A stretch of DNA of 64,000 nucleotides from Macrostomum hystrix (lineage: Eukaryota > Platyhelminthes > Macrostomidae). Below are positions 33,301 through 43,703 of the stretch, piece by piece. Numbering within the stretch: the stretch's first letter is position 1; each line of letters begins with the position of its first letter. The notes under the pieces are model-generated. The model searched no databases. It saw nothing but the letters and a program-made list of their open reading frames with translations, and was not told the DNA's origin. The stretch lies in assembly GCA_950097015.1 (NCBI GenBank), contig CATNEN010000038.1:4323001-4387000 (forward strand), written 5' to 3'. The position numbers were made by a program, and so were the translations under genes.

Positions 33301-35676
33301 AAGCTGCTAAATAAAACTATGAGATGAATAAAGTTATATTGAGGAGAACAGTCATTTCCTCAGGTAATGCCAGGTTCATGGTTGAGTCAGGAACTTCTTG
33401 CTGAAAGGTCATGGGTTCAAATCTGAGCTTAAAAGAAAGTGCTATTTCCTTTCTGTCTTATCTATTGGCTATATGCGGCATTTCGGGTGTGTCAGGGAAC
33501 TCTGGCCTCATGCGGAGGTTATTAAATCTCGCTGATCTCAGACAGCAGTGAGTCTGGGTGCGTAAGCCTCATCTAGTATGGTGTCAACTTCAACACGCCC
33601 GGAGACACTCAGAGAGTCAATGATTTTTTTCCTAGTTACCGATTTTCTGTCCAACTCACAAATGCAACTGTCGCCTGTGCGAGCTCTGCTGCGAACCCGA
33701 CAAGAAACAAGAAAGACTTGTTTCAAATGGGAAGACAAGTTCGATTCTATTGAATTTTCCTCAGTTTCAAAGACTTGTACGGGCCAAAATAAAGTTAAGA
33801 GTGATCAGCAACCTTCAACCCTTAACCTGCCTCATCGAATTCTCTCCTGAATCGTGTCTTACCTGCCCCGCCTAACCGTATCTGAATTCAGTGTCTCATC
33901 TCTGCTGTGTCTCATCTCTCCCGTGTCTCATCTCTCACGTGTCTCATCTCTCACGTGTCTCATCTCTCCCGTGTCTCATCTCTCACGTGTCTCATCTCTC
34001 CCGTGTCTCATCTCTCCCGTGTCTCATCTCTCCCGTGTCTCATCTCTCCCGTGTCTCATCTCTCCCGTGTCTCATCTCTCCCGGGTCTCATCTCTCCCGT
34101 GTCTCATCTCTCCTGTGTCTCATCTCTCCCGTGTCTCATCTCTCCCGTGTCTCATCTCTCCCGTGTCTCATCTCTCCCGTGTCTCATCTCTCCTGTGTCT
34201 CATCTCTCACGTGTCTCATCTCTCACGTGTCTCATCTCTCACGTGTCTCATCTCTCACGTGTCTCATCTCTCACGTGTCTCATCTTTCACGTGTCTCATC
34301 TCTCCCGTGTCTCATCTCTCACGTGTCTCATCTCTCACGTGTCTCATCTCTCCCGTGTCTCATCTCTCACGTGTCTCATCTCTCCCGTGTCTCATCTCTC
34401 CCGTGTCTCATCTCTCCCGTGTCTCATCTCTCCCGTGTCTCATCTCTCCCGTGTCTCATCTCTCCCGTGTCTCATCTCTCCCGTGTCTCATCTCTCCCGT
34501 GTCTCATCTCTCACGTGTCTCATCTCTCACGTGTCTCATCTCTCACGTGTCTCATCTCTCACGTGTCTCATCTCTCCCGTGTCTCATCTCTCACGTGTCT
34601 CATCTTTCCCGTGTCTCGTCTTTCCTGTGCCTCATCTCTCTTCCAGAGGAAGGGAAGCCCAGAGGAAAGACGAATTTGAATTATTTTAGGCGTCTTAAAT
34701 GTGCACTTGAGTTTAGCTAGATTATAGACAGACAAGGGAGTCCTGATTTGCAATTCACTTGCCCCCGCCTACCAAAGCAGCGGCAGCAGCAGCTGGCACT
34801 GATTTATTTGCATCTCAAAATTGGTGCCACAGAAGCAAATTATGCCAAACAAGCAGACAGCGAGAGAGAGTGAGAGCTCTAGTCAGTATTCGATAGATAA
34901 ATACATGCCTGTTGAGTCAGTGCAAGCTGAAGATGCTCCTGGGTCCTGATGCCATTCATTAATGACATCCAACTAAATTTGCTCATATTACTACTCAATA
35001 GCTCTGTGGGTAAAAAATATAATTTTTCTGGCCTTAGAAATGAGCTGCAGTCCATATTTTATTAACCATTTGCCAGCTGTACCTGCCCTGCAGCCTGCTG
35101 GTTGTGCTCAGCTGGGTCGGATTCTGGATCAACCGAGAAGCCACATCAGACCGCATTGCCCTTAGCATCACCACCGTGCTCACAATGACCTTCTTGGGCA
35201 TGGACAACCGCCAGGACCTGCCGCGGGTGAGCTACGGAACAGCTCTAGACTGGTACGTCGGCATGTGCTTCGCCCAGATCCTGGCCACCATCATTGAGTT
35301 CGCCTCAGTGCACTACTTCACCAAGCATGGCAGCGGCGAGACCCACGTCACCCTGGAGACAGACGGTGGCTCCGAGAACGGCAGCCTTCGCTACGGCCAG
35401 GCGAGGCCTCGGATGCAGCGGCCTTCGCTGCCGCCACCGCAGCTGACCGACGTCGCCGCCGCATCCGCAGCCGACAAGCTGGGAAAGGACAGCTGCCCGT
35501 ACGCCTTCCTGAACTGCATCAAGGGCAGCTCCAAGTACAAGGAGCTCAAGCTACTGCGCTCAACAAAGACCGTCAACTCCGTCAGCCGCATCGACGAGAT
35601 CTCCAAGGTGCTCTTCCCGGCGATGTTCGCTTTGTTCAACCTCGGCTACTGGACTGTGTACCTGAAGGTGCTCTGA
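30364..35676 (+). CDS. GRD-like GABA-A receptor subunit, copy 1 (3 coding exons)
   Basis: Exons 30364-31006, 31841-31947 and 35077-35676 (phases 1 and 0, GT-AG) give 449 aa, a full-length Cys-loop subunit. A signal peptide covers about 1-24. The ligand-binding domain has the Cys-loop at C161-C175. Exon 2 encodes loop C and the pre-M1 segment, ending FELQRHMGYFLLQ. M1 is about 251-268, M2 about 274-291, M3 about 303-327 and M4 about 424-446. The NREATSDR...TTVLTMTFLG stretch and SVHYFTKHGSGE closely resemble insect GRD. At the pore entrance S274-D275-R276 replaces the PAR of anionic members. In Drosophila, GRD with LCCH3 forms a GABA-gated cation channel, so cation permeability is possible here. 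Intron 1 and intron 2 are filled with minisatellites. It converges on a near-identical inverted copy at 36808-40643. Confidence 0.9.
31013..31712. repeat. Minisatellite in GRD copy 1 intron 1, 11-bp unit
   Basis: About 63 copies of tgtgctgactg beginning directly at the exon 1 donor, with variants tgttgactg, tgcgctg and a distinctive gacttgtgtgccgactg unit. The same array, in inverse orientation and including the odd unit, occurs in copy 2 at 39389-39970. Confidence 0.95.
31972..32680. repeat. Minisatellites in GRD copy 1 intron 2, 30-bp and 19-bp units
   Basis: The left part (31972-32185) has a 30-bp unit, catgttacatattgtctaca plus tcctatctaa. It passes gradually into a 19-bp unit tctaacatgtgacattctg (about 27 copies, with a gcaac variant) to 32680. 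The 19-bp unit looks like a deletion derivative of the 30-bp unit. Confidence 0.94.
32681..33887. other. Unique part of GRD copy 1 intron 2
   Basis: No exon recognised. A tRNA-like B box, gggttcaaatctg near 33413-33425, suggests a decayed SINE. A short dyad around 32985-33025 (gcctacagtac...gtactgtaggc) surrounds aaaatttcta. Confidence 0.45.
33888..34640. repeat. Minisatellite in GRD copy 1 intron 2, 16-bp unit shared with the hAT elements
   Basis: About 46 copies of gtgtctcatctctccc/gtgtctcatctctcac. This is the reverse complement of the gagacacgggagagat unit in the 44.7-50.5 kb array. No terminal inverted repeats are seen here. Long open frames reflect a stop-free unit. Confidence 0.95.
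34641..35076. other. End of GRD copy 1 intron 2
   Basis: Unique sequence up to the exon 3 acceptor (tttgccag at 35069-35076). No other feature seen. Confidence 0.5.
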
Positions 35677-36138
35677 CTGTATACCTGACTGTGTACCTGA
35701 CTGTGTACCTGACTGTGTGCCTGACTGTGTACCTGAATATTGATAAATGATAATTTCGCAGCTGAGTTTCAAGCTGATGACTTAACAAAGTTTTCTGTTA
35801 GACTTCTAAGTTGCTGAGTAGATTTGTAACAAATCATACGATCTGTAGTCTTAGCTGGGCTGCCTGATATAATATTCAATACATTTGCAGTAAGTGAGAG
35901 AACAGTTAGCAGACCTTTATTCTTCTTTGAACAGTCTTTCGCTGATAAATTTTCTTAAACCTTTTTTCAAGCTCAGAATTTTAATGGTAAAATAATGAAG
36001 CAAGCGAACTGTGTAAAAAGGAAATTTTTATTTCAATAATTTAGTGGGATTAACACGACACATTGTTTGAAAACATCCTACACAAAGTATTGTAATCAAA
36101 CAACTATTGATACCAACAGCACAGTCAGAGCAACTTCA
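35677..36138. other. Convergent 3' intergenic spacer of the GRD pair
   Basis: Begins with five 12-bp units (to about 35733), then unique AT-rich sequence. Minus-strand AATAAA signals occur at 36027-36032 and near 35918; they could end the copy 2 transcript after it has crossed the 12-bp array. I see no canonical plus-strand signal for copy 1. Confidence 0.5.
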
Positions 36139-36832
36139 GGTACACAGTCAGGCACACAGTCAGGTACACAGTCAGGTACACAGTCAGCTACACAGTCAGG
36201 TACACAGTCAGGTACACAGTCAGGTACACAGTCAGGCACACAGTCAGGCACACAGTCAGGTACACATTCAGGTACACAGTCAGGCACACAGTCAGGTACA
36301 CATTCAGGTACACAGTCAGGCACACAGTCAGGCACACAGTCAGGTACACATTCAAGTACACAGTCAGGTACACATTCAGGTACACAGTCAGGTACACAGT
36401 CAGGTACACAGTCAGGTACACAGTCAGGTACACATTCAGGTACACAGTCAGGCACACAGTCAGGCACACAGTCAGGTACACATTCAGGTACACAGTCAGG
36501 CACACAGTCAGATACACAGTCAGGTACACAGTCAGGCACACAGTCAGGTACACAGTCAGGTACACAGTCAGGTACACAGTCAGGTACACAGTCAGGTACA
36601 CAGTCAGGCACACAGTCAGGTACACATTCAGGTACACAGTCAGGTACACATTCAGGTACACAGTCAGGCACACAGTCAGATACACAGTCAGGTACACAGT
36701 CAGGTACACAGTCAGGTACACAGTCAGGTACACAGTCAGGTACACAGTCAGGTACACAGTCAGGCACACAGTCAGGTACACAGTCAGGTACACAGTCAGG
36801 TATACAGTCAGAGCACCTTCAGGTACACAGTC
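36139..36832. repeat. Minisatellite in the 3' flank/UTR of GRD copy 2, 12-bp unit
   Basis: About 56 copies of caggtacacagt, with caggcaca, cattcagg and cagata variants. On the minus strand the unit is actgtgtacctg, which also occurs in the coding sequence just before the stop codon of both GRD copies. Open in all frames on both strands, hence the long spurious frames. Confidence 0.96.
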
Positions 36833-39800
36833 CAGTAGCCGAGGTTGAACAAAGCGAACATCGCCGGGAAGAGCACCTTGGAGATCTCGTCGATGCGGCT
36901 GACGGAGTTGACGGTCTTTGTTGAGCGCAGTAGCTTGAGCTCCTTGTACTTGGAGCTGCCCTTGATGCAGTTCAGGAAGGCGTACGGGCAGCTGTCCTTT
37001 CCCAGCTTGTCGGCTGCGGATGCGGCGGCGACGTCGGTCAGCTGCGGTGGCGTCAGCGAAGGCCGCTGCATCCGAGGCCTCGCCTGGCCGTAGCGAAGGC
37101 TGCCGTTCTCGGAGCCACCGTCTGTCTCCAGGGTGACGTGGGTCTCGCCGCTGCCATGCTTGGTGAAGTAGTGCACTGAGGCGAACTCAATGATGGTGGC
37201 CAGGATCTGGGCGAAGCACATGCCGACGTACCAGTCTAGAGCTGTTCCGTAGCTCACCCGCGGCAGGTCCTGGCGGTTGTCCATGCCCAAGAAGGTCATT
37301 GTGAGCACGGTGGTGATGCTAAGGGCAATGCGGTCTGATGTGGCTTCTCGGTTGATCCAGAATCCGACCCAGCTGAGCACAACCAGCAGGCTGCAGGGCA
37401 GGTACAGCTGAAAAGGTAGCGAAATGGCTAGTAAGTCCGAGTGTTAACGCTGGAAATATTTCAGAGGCTCATACTACTATAAGTAGAGCGCAACGCGCCA
37501 TCGATTTTCAACTATCAGTTTCTAGGTAAATTTCGGTGACCACTGAAGTCGGAGATGATGCAGGCACATTCGGGTGACATACTAATAGAGTTTGAAGGCC
37601 TGTCAAGGCCGCACTGAGGCGCAGTGCAAATTCGTATATAGGGTTGCACTGCGCCTAAATATAGGGTTGCACAACAAAAAGTTAGCCCGTGTTCTTGAGT
37701 TTCGTGTGATTGCAGAAATAATTGTCAGGGAGGAGTCGCTGTGGTTTCCTGTTCTACTTGTGATTCGGCTAATATAGATGCAACCCATTACTTTAATTGA
37801 CTTGATCATCCGAGTTCTTATTTTCCAAGACACGACCATCTGCTTCTCATTTCGCATGGATTTTGAGGATTTGCAAGGCATTAAGTTAGCCAGTCCATTT
37901 TCAATTCCGAAATCTGCATTTCTCGTCTTCAACCGGGTTCTCTGAAGATTTCATTCTGTCACTGGGTCTGCGCGAACCGCATTTTTCATAGTCCTGATTG
38001 CATGAGTGCTAAGGCATGGTCTTAAAATGTTCCCTGTCTAAGATTTATCTGCGAAACTCGAGTTTTAGAATCTGATCATCTTAATGGACCCTCAAATTAT
38101 TTTTGCAGAACTGAACAAGCTTATTTTTCTTGTCTTTACCATCATGAAGGCAACCAGATAAGCTTTCGTGAACATAGTCATACTGATTCTGGTATCATAT
38201 TTATGTACTTTAATTAATCACTCCTGTGTAGTCTAAAGCATTTCCTCTTTGTGTTCATACTGATCTCTTCTGTGTACTCAAACTGATCCCTTCTGTGTAC
38301 TCAAACTGATCCCTTCTGTGTACTCAAACTGATCCCTTCTGTGTACTCAAACTGATCCCTTGTGTGTACTCAAACTGATCCCTTCTGTGTACTCAAACTG
38401 ATCCCTTCTGTGTACTCAAACTGATACCTTCTGTGTACTCAAACTGATCCCTTCTGTGTACTCAAACTGATACCTTCTGTGTACTCAAACTGATCCCTTC
38501 TGTGTACTCAAACTGATCCCTTCTGTGTACTCAAACTGATCCCTTCTGTGTACTCAAACTGATCCCTTCTGTGTACTCAAACTGATCCCTTCTGTGTACT
38601 CAAACTGATCCCTTCTGTGTACTCAAACTGATCCCTTCTGTGTACTCAAACTGATACCTTCTGTGTACTCAAACTGATCCCTTCTGTGTACTCAAACTGA
38701 TCCCTTCTGTGTACTCAAACTGATCCCTTCTGTGTACTCAAACTGATCCCTTCTGTGTACTCAAACTTAACCCTTCTGTGTACTCAAACTGATCCCTTCT
38801 GTCTACTCAAACTGATTCCTTCTGTGTACTCAAACTGATACCTTCTGTGTACTCAAACTGATCCCTTCTGTGTACTCAAACTGATCCCTTCTGTGTACTC
38901 AAACTGATCCCTTCTGTGTACTCAAACTGATCCCTTCTGTGTACTCAAACTGATCCCTTCTGTGTACTCAAACTGATCCCTTCTGTGTACTCAAACTGAT
39001 CCCTTCTGTCTACTCAAACTGATTCCTTCTGTGTACTCAAACTGATCCCTTCTGTGTACTCAAACTGATCCCTTCTGTGTACTCAAACTGATCCCTTCTG
39101 TGTACTCAAACTGATACCTTCTGTGTACTCAAACTGATCCCTTCACTGTGAAACATCGAAAACACCTGGGACGCACCTGCAGCAGAAAGTATCCCATGTG
39201 TCTTTCAAACTCGAAGTGGCACATCAGCGCCGAGAATTGGCCCCGCCTTCCCATGCGCAAAGTGTCACGACTGATGGGAATTCCTGCACGGTAAGCCAAG
39301 AGTTGGGAAATTACGTGGGATTTGTAATGCATCTCATTGGTAGTTAATGCATTCAGGGCACAGCCGAGAGTGACAACTGTCACAGCAGGTCAGTCAGCAC
39401 TGTCAGCACACAGTCGGCACACAAGTCAGCACACGGTCAGCACACTGTCAGCACACAGTCAGCACACAGTCAGCACACAGTCAGCACACAGTCAGCACAC
39501 AGTCAGCACACTGTCAGCACACAGTCAGCACACAGTCAGCACACTGTCAGCACACAGTCAGCACACAGTCAGCACACAGTCAGCACACAGTCAGCACACA
39601 GTCAGCACACAGTCAGCACACAGTCAGCACACAGTCAGCACACAGTCAGCACACAGTCAGCACACAGTCAGCACACAGTCAGCACACAGTCAGCACACTG
39701 TCAGCACACAGTCAGCACACAGTCAGCACACAGTCAGCACACAGTCAGCACACAGTCAGCACACAGTCAGCACACAGTCAGCACACAGTCAGCACACAGT

Positions 39801-40643
39801 CAGCACACAGTCAGCACACAGTCAGCACACAGTCAGCACACAGTCAGCACACAGTCAGCACACAGTCAGCACACAGTCAGCACACAGTCAACACACAGTC
39901 AACACACAGTCAACACACAGTCAGCACACAGTCAGCACACAGTCAGCACAGAGTCAACACACAGTCAGCCACTCACTGCGCAGGTCGAACTGTGACAGCA
40001 GCAGGTCTTTGTTCAGCTGGATGGAGCGGTCGCCCTTGCCCCATTCGTATACAACATCGGCTTCCGTGTAGCCGTGGCTGCTGACCACCAGAGGACAGAC
40101 CTGGGTGTCCATGGGAAACTTCAGCAGGTCCATGGGACAGTTGGCCTTGATGGTGAGTCGCATGGAGTACAGGATGTGGCCGGTGCTGTTGATGCGGAAA
40201 AGTACATTGGGAGAGGTGATGTTGTGCAGGTAGGAGCCCATGCCGTTCACAAAGTACGTGTCCGGCTTCCAGATGTCGCGAAGCATCTTCTCGTTGAGCT
40301 GCAGGTGAGAGAAGTTGTGATGCGTCGGGAAGGTGAGTCTGGTGTCGACCCACTCCTGGCGAAAGTAGCAGTCGAATGAGAAGATCATGGACTTCTCGGA
40401 GATCGGGCCCACGCTGCGAATATTCATGTTGATCCGGACGGTGACCGGAGCCGCGTCAAAGTCCGGCCGGAGGTTCTTGTCGTAGTTGTCCAGCAGACGA
40501 TTGAGCGTCTCCGTGATGTTCTTCGTCATCTCCGTGTGGTTCACATTGGAGGCAAACAGCATCGCCGACGTCGGGGTCCAGCAGGTGAGCTGATGAGTCC
40601 ATGCCGCGAGCCACAGGAAGACAGCAGTTGAGCTCGATGCCAT
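36808..40643 (-). CDS. GRD-like GABA-A receptor subunit, copy 2 (3 coding exons)
   Basis: Exons 40643-39977, 39283-39177 and 37407-36808 have the same phases as copy 1. Exons 2 and 3 have identical lengths (107 and 600 bp); exon 1 is 24 bp longer, in the signal-peptide region. The product is 457 aa. After the signal peptide, exon 1 encodes the same protein as copy 1, and exon 3 differs by one residue (SLTPP versus SLPPP). Exon 2 differs at about 12 of 36 residues (for example ISRDTLRMGRRGQFSALMC versus IGRARMSIGNRGQFSVLKC), which changes the loop C region. The pore motif is again SDR. Near-identity stops at the 5' edge of exon 3 but continues into intron 1. Transcription converges on copy 1. 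Confidence 0.9.
37408..38231. other. Unique part of GRD copy 2 intron 2
   Basis: No similarity to the corresponding intron of copy 1 is apparent. A small repeated ctatataggg/atatagggttgcac motif occurs at 37635-37670. No gene recognised. Confidence 0.45.
38232..39144. repeat. Minisatellite in GRD copy 2 intron 2, 23-bp unit
   Basis: About 37 copies of a 23-bp unit with core tgtgtactcaaactgatccc and following ttc. Not related to the arrays in copy 1 intron 2. Confidence 0.95.
39389..39970. repeat. Minisatellite in GRD copy 2 intron 1, 11-bp unit
   Basis: About 52 copies of cagtcagcaca, the inverse of the copy 1 intron 1 array. The irregular unit tcggcacacaagtcagc at 39410-39430 corresponds to an irregular unit near 31525 in copy 1, but here it lies near the array edge rather than inside. 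Confidence 0.95.
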
Positions 40644-41565
40644 TGTAATGCAAAATAGGCAAAGCTTGGCGCCCGCGGAGGCACTGGGACTTATGCGAAT
40701 TCATCCTGTATCGCTAGCCAATCGCAATTCGTTCTGCAAGACAAGAATTTATTCAACTGGCGCGTGACGTACGCATTCAGCTTTAGCGTTCGAGATCATT
40801 TCTTGGCTAGGGTAATTTCAATCGGTCCTATGTATTTCAGTTAAATGAATTAATGACTGAGGATTTGGGACAGAAACTGCTATAGGTTTAAGGCAATTTT
40901 CTCTTTAGTTTTACAACGCGAAATTCGGCGCCATAAAATATTAATATGTGAACGGAAATCAGCGAAAGGAACTGACTTCCCTGGGATTCCAATCTGCAGC
41001 TGCTGCTGCTGGGAGCTGTCGGGGCGCGCTGGGGATGAAATCTAATAAAATCATACCATTGAAGCCTTTCAGTGGACCTCGCTTCAGAAGTCAAGCGTCC
41101 GGCACTGCATATATGTATAAATTCTCAAGTGAACCTGTTATTCAATCGGGTATGATAAACGACTTCAAAGTGCTGAAATCAAATACAAGGAGCACTTCTC
41201 CTAGTTACAGGTTGTTACAGTATGAGCAAATGCCTTCTGATAATAAACCGCGTGTCTGTGTAATTATTGGTCAAGAAAAAAAGATTTTGTTGGTATTGGA
41301 ATAACATTAATATTACAATCATATTTGCCAGAGTTGTGGGCACAGTGGGCATATCTAAGTATATATCTTCTGTGTATCTATAAGTAGAGATAAGTTAGGA
41401 AACACAATTGGGGAAAAACAATTGGGGATTGTACACTGCAAGTAAAAACAACATGACCTATACTACAATTTCTTCGCGATTAGTGTACATAAGTCACTTA
41501 ATTTTAATAAATCACCGCATTAAATTCATAATTTTATTTGCATCTTTATACTAGGAGTCGCACAG
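40644..41565. other. Upstream region of GRD copy 2
   Basis: Unique sequence that should contain the copy 2 promoter. Apart from the last part of the signal peptide, it is not similar to the upstream region of copy 1. A short open frame at 40948-41304 has no family signature. Confidence 0.4.
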
Positions 41566-41835
41566 TAAAGCGGAAGGCCTTTTCGTTTAAGAGATGGAAT
41601 GGCAGCGAAGATCGTGGGATGCATTGCGCGTATATTTATAGAGGGTGATAAAGGGCCCTCGGAGGTTCGAAAAGTGGCGTGACTCAAACGGGGGGAAGCT
41701 TCGAACAACCCCCCGGTTTAGCGAGTCGGCTGGCTGGTTGCACAAAGCCCACCTCAACCTCAGCAAGACTGAAGTTGAGGGGTTTGGAATCTTTGGATTG
41801 CAGCTGCACTAGCGCTGGCCGCTCGCTATATTTAT
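41566..41835 (+). mobile_element. Diverged solo LTR of the TRIM-like family
   Basis: Shares with the 59.2/60.2-kb LTRs the start taaagcggaaggcctttt, the word gcgtatatttata (TATA box), the segments tagcgagtcggctggctgg and gttgaggggttt, and ctgcactagcgctgg near the end. Overall it is clearly more diverged. No second LTR or internal region is nearby. Confidence 0.65.
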
Positions 41836-42284
41836 AGTATATAATATAATAAAATAAAACTTAAACAGTAAATAATTTCTTCTATTACGTTATAGATTTT
41901 ATCTTTCATATTTTTTGTTCTGCAAACATTGTAAAATTCGCGGCTTTTAAACTTTTTTCTTTTACTGTGAAGAAATTATCGAGGATATATTTTAAGTTTC
42001 GCATATTCAGAGAAATCGGTCATGCGCAGTAGTAAACAGATCGATGCTGCCGGTAAATTCCGGTTCTGATTTGTGCTGACGTGAGCTAGATCTGCGATTT
42101 GTCATATAAATTAGTTTTTCTTTTTTTACTATTTTTTTACTATATTAGTTTTAGTAAAAACGTTTTCCTTTCTCTAAAGCTACAGCTACGTGTTGAAGGG
42201 GATAGTATGTGGCATATTTTTTGGCTGAGGCCAATTTTGTGAACATTAAACTTAATTTTTAGGTTTCTAACTTCAATCCGAAAG
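41836..42284. other. Upstream region of the 42.28-kb exon
   Basis: AT-rich; a probable promoter/5' UTR region for the exon below. No specific element is supported. Confidence 0.35.
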
Positions 42285-42408
42285 ATGTCAAATATTTTAA
42301 ACCTAGTAAATCACAGGACAGTTGCTTTAGCCAGCCTTGGCGCTTGTGCATCTATTGCTGCCGCCTACATATATTCGCGCGCGTCATGGTCTCTTAGTAA
42401 AATTGAAG
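42285..42408 (+). CDS. Orphan first coding exon with N-terminal membrane anchor
   Basis: An ATG at 42285 opens about 41 codons (MSNILNLVNHRTVALASLG, then ACASIAAAYIYSRASWSLSK) that end at a consensus donor gaag|gtaagt near 42408. The segment at about residues 12-31 is a hydrophobic helix followed by basic and polar residues, like a signal anchor or mitochondrial outer-membrane anchor. I could not find the next exon in the following 2 kb. The rest may lie across the hAT elements or beyond. The gene is not recognised. Confidence 0.4.
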
Positions 42409-43703
42409 GTAAGTTAGCAGTTTGCTTTTTTGCTTTTTTTCATAAAAATTGTCATAGTACGAAATAATTATTTTACATTAATGTCTATGGTCTGTTTGCT
42501 TGAAAACAATAAAACTAAATGCTATTCATAGAAACTAAGAACTACCTCTACATGTACACAGTTAAAAAGAAACCATTTTCAACTACAATAATTTCACTTA
42601 TTATTTTTTTAAAGCTACAATTAAACATAAATATACATGCCATAAATACTTTTTGTGGTTTCTCATATATAGAAATCTCTACAAGCTTAGTATAAAATAT
42701 GAAACGATAATAATCATATTGTTATATTATTCCTATCTGATGAGTTGAAATGGTTTTCTCTTGGTTTTGCTGGGTTTTTTTTAATATGCTGAAGATAGTT
42801 TAAATTATTTACGAGTATGATAAGAAACTTTAGATTTGTGTGGAATTGTAAGCAAAAATTGATTTAAAATGAGAGTAATGGTGTTATTTGGAATGGCTCA
42901 TAAAAAGTAAAAAATATATGAAAGTAAATTTCTCAAAATATGGTGAATTTTTTATAAGCTTTTATCTATGACACAATATTTTGAATGTTCATTTGAATTT
43001 TATCCAAGTTCTAACAAATTACATGTGAATGAATGTATTCTAAAATAATGTTCAGGTTGCATTGTCTGTCTTGCAAAAATCAAATAAGAAAACATATTTA
43101 TGCAATTTGGATAATTGTTAAAATTCATAATTTACTTGGTTGTTAAAGTATATTAGCTTCTGCAAAACTATGGCTTTGTACCAGGCTAGTAGCTATATAT
43201 ACCAAAAAGTCATACATTTGTATTGCATATTATTTATTGTCGAACTAGTACTTTTAACCTTTGATTCTAAATATAATTCTAGTCATATATTGGCGCGGCG
43301 AAAACTCAGGTTTATTTGTCATTTGGGGGATTATTTGCCTCATACTCACCGTTTTCTATCCCCGAGATTTAGATATCGCTTTGAGGATTAATTATGTGAT
43401 TTCCCATCAGCCTTGGCAGATGCTTTTGTTCCTCATTTCCTCTCGTGTTTCGAAAATTCACCTTGGCTATATGAGCCAAACCCTATCCCGCCTTCATTGG
43501 TCAAGGCGCATTTGATTTGCTTTGACGCGCAAATCCTCTCGATAATGCTGTGGCCCTCGTAACACTCAGGAAATGAGCTGGGCATAGATACGCTTTTGTG
43601 AATTAGCTCAAACAGGATACTAAGGATGAGACTAAATGCCGTACATTCACGCGCTTTGAAGCTATAGTGGGATCCATCAATAGATATGCCTAAGCTTCTA
43701 GAT
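42409..43703. other. AT-rich sequence, possible intron of the 42.28-kb gene
   Basis: Unique AT-rich sequence. Open frames at 43140-43515 have hydrophobic runs but no recognisable family or clear splice context. Confidence 0.4.

Noticed and set aside
33854-34720. Open frames of about 260-290 codons (SHLSRVSSLPCLI type)
   Set aside because: Same stop-free 16-bp unit as above, inside a GRD intron.
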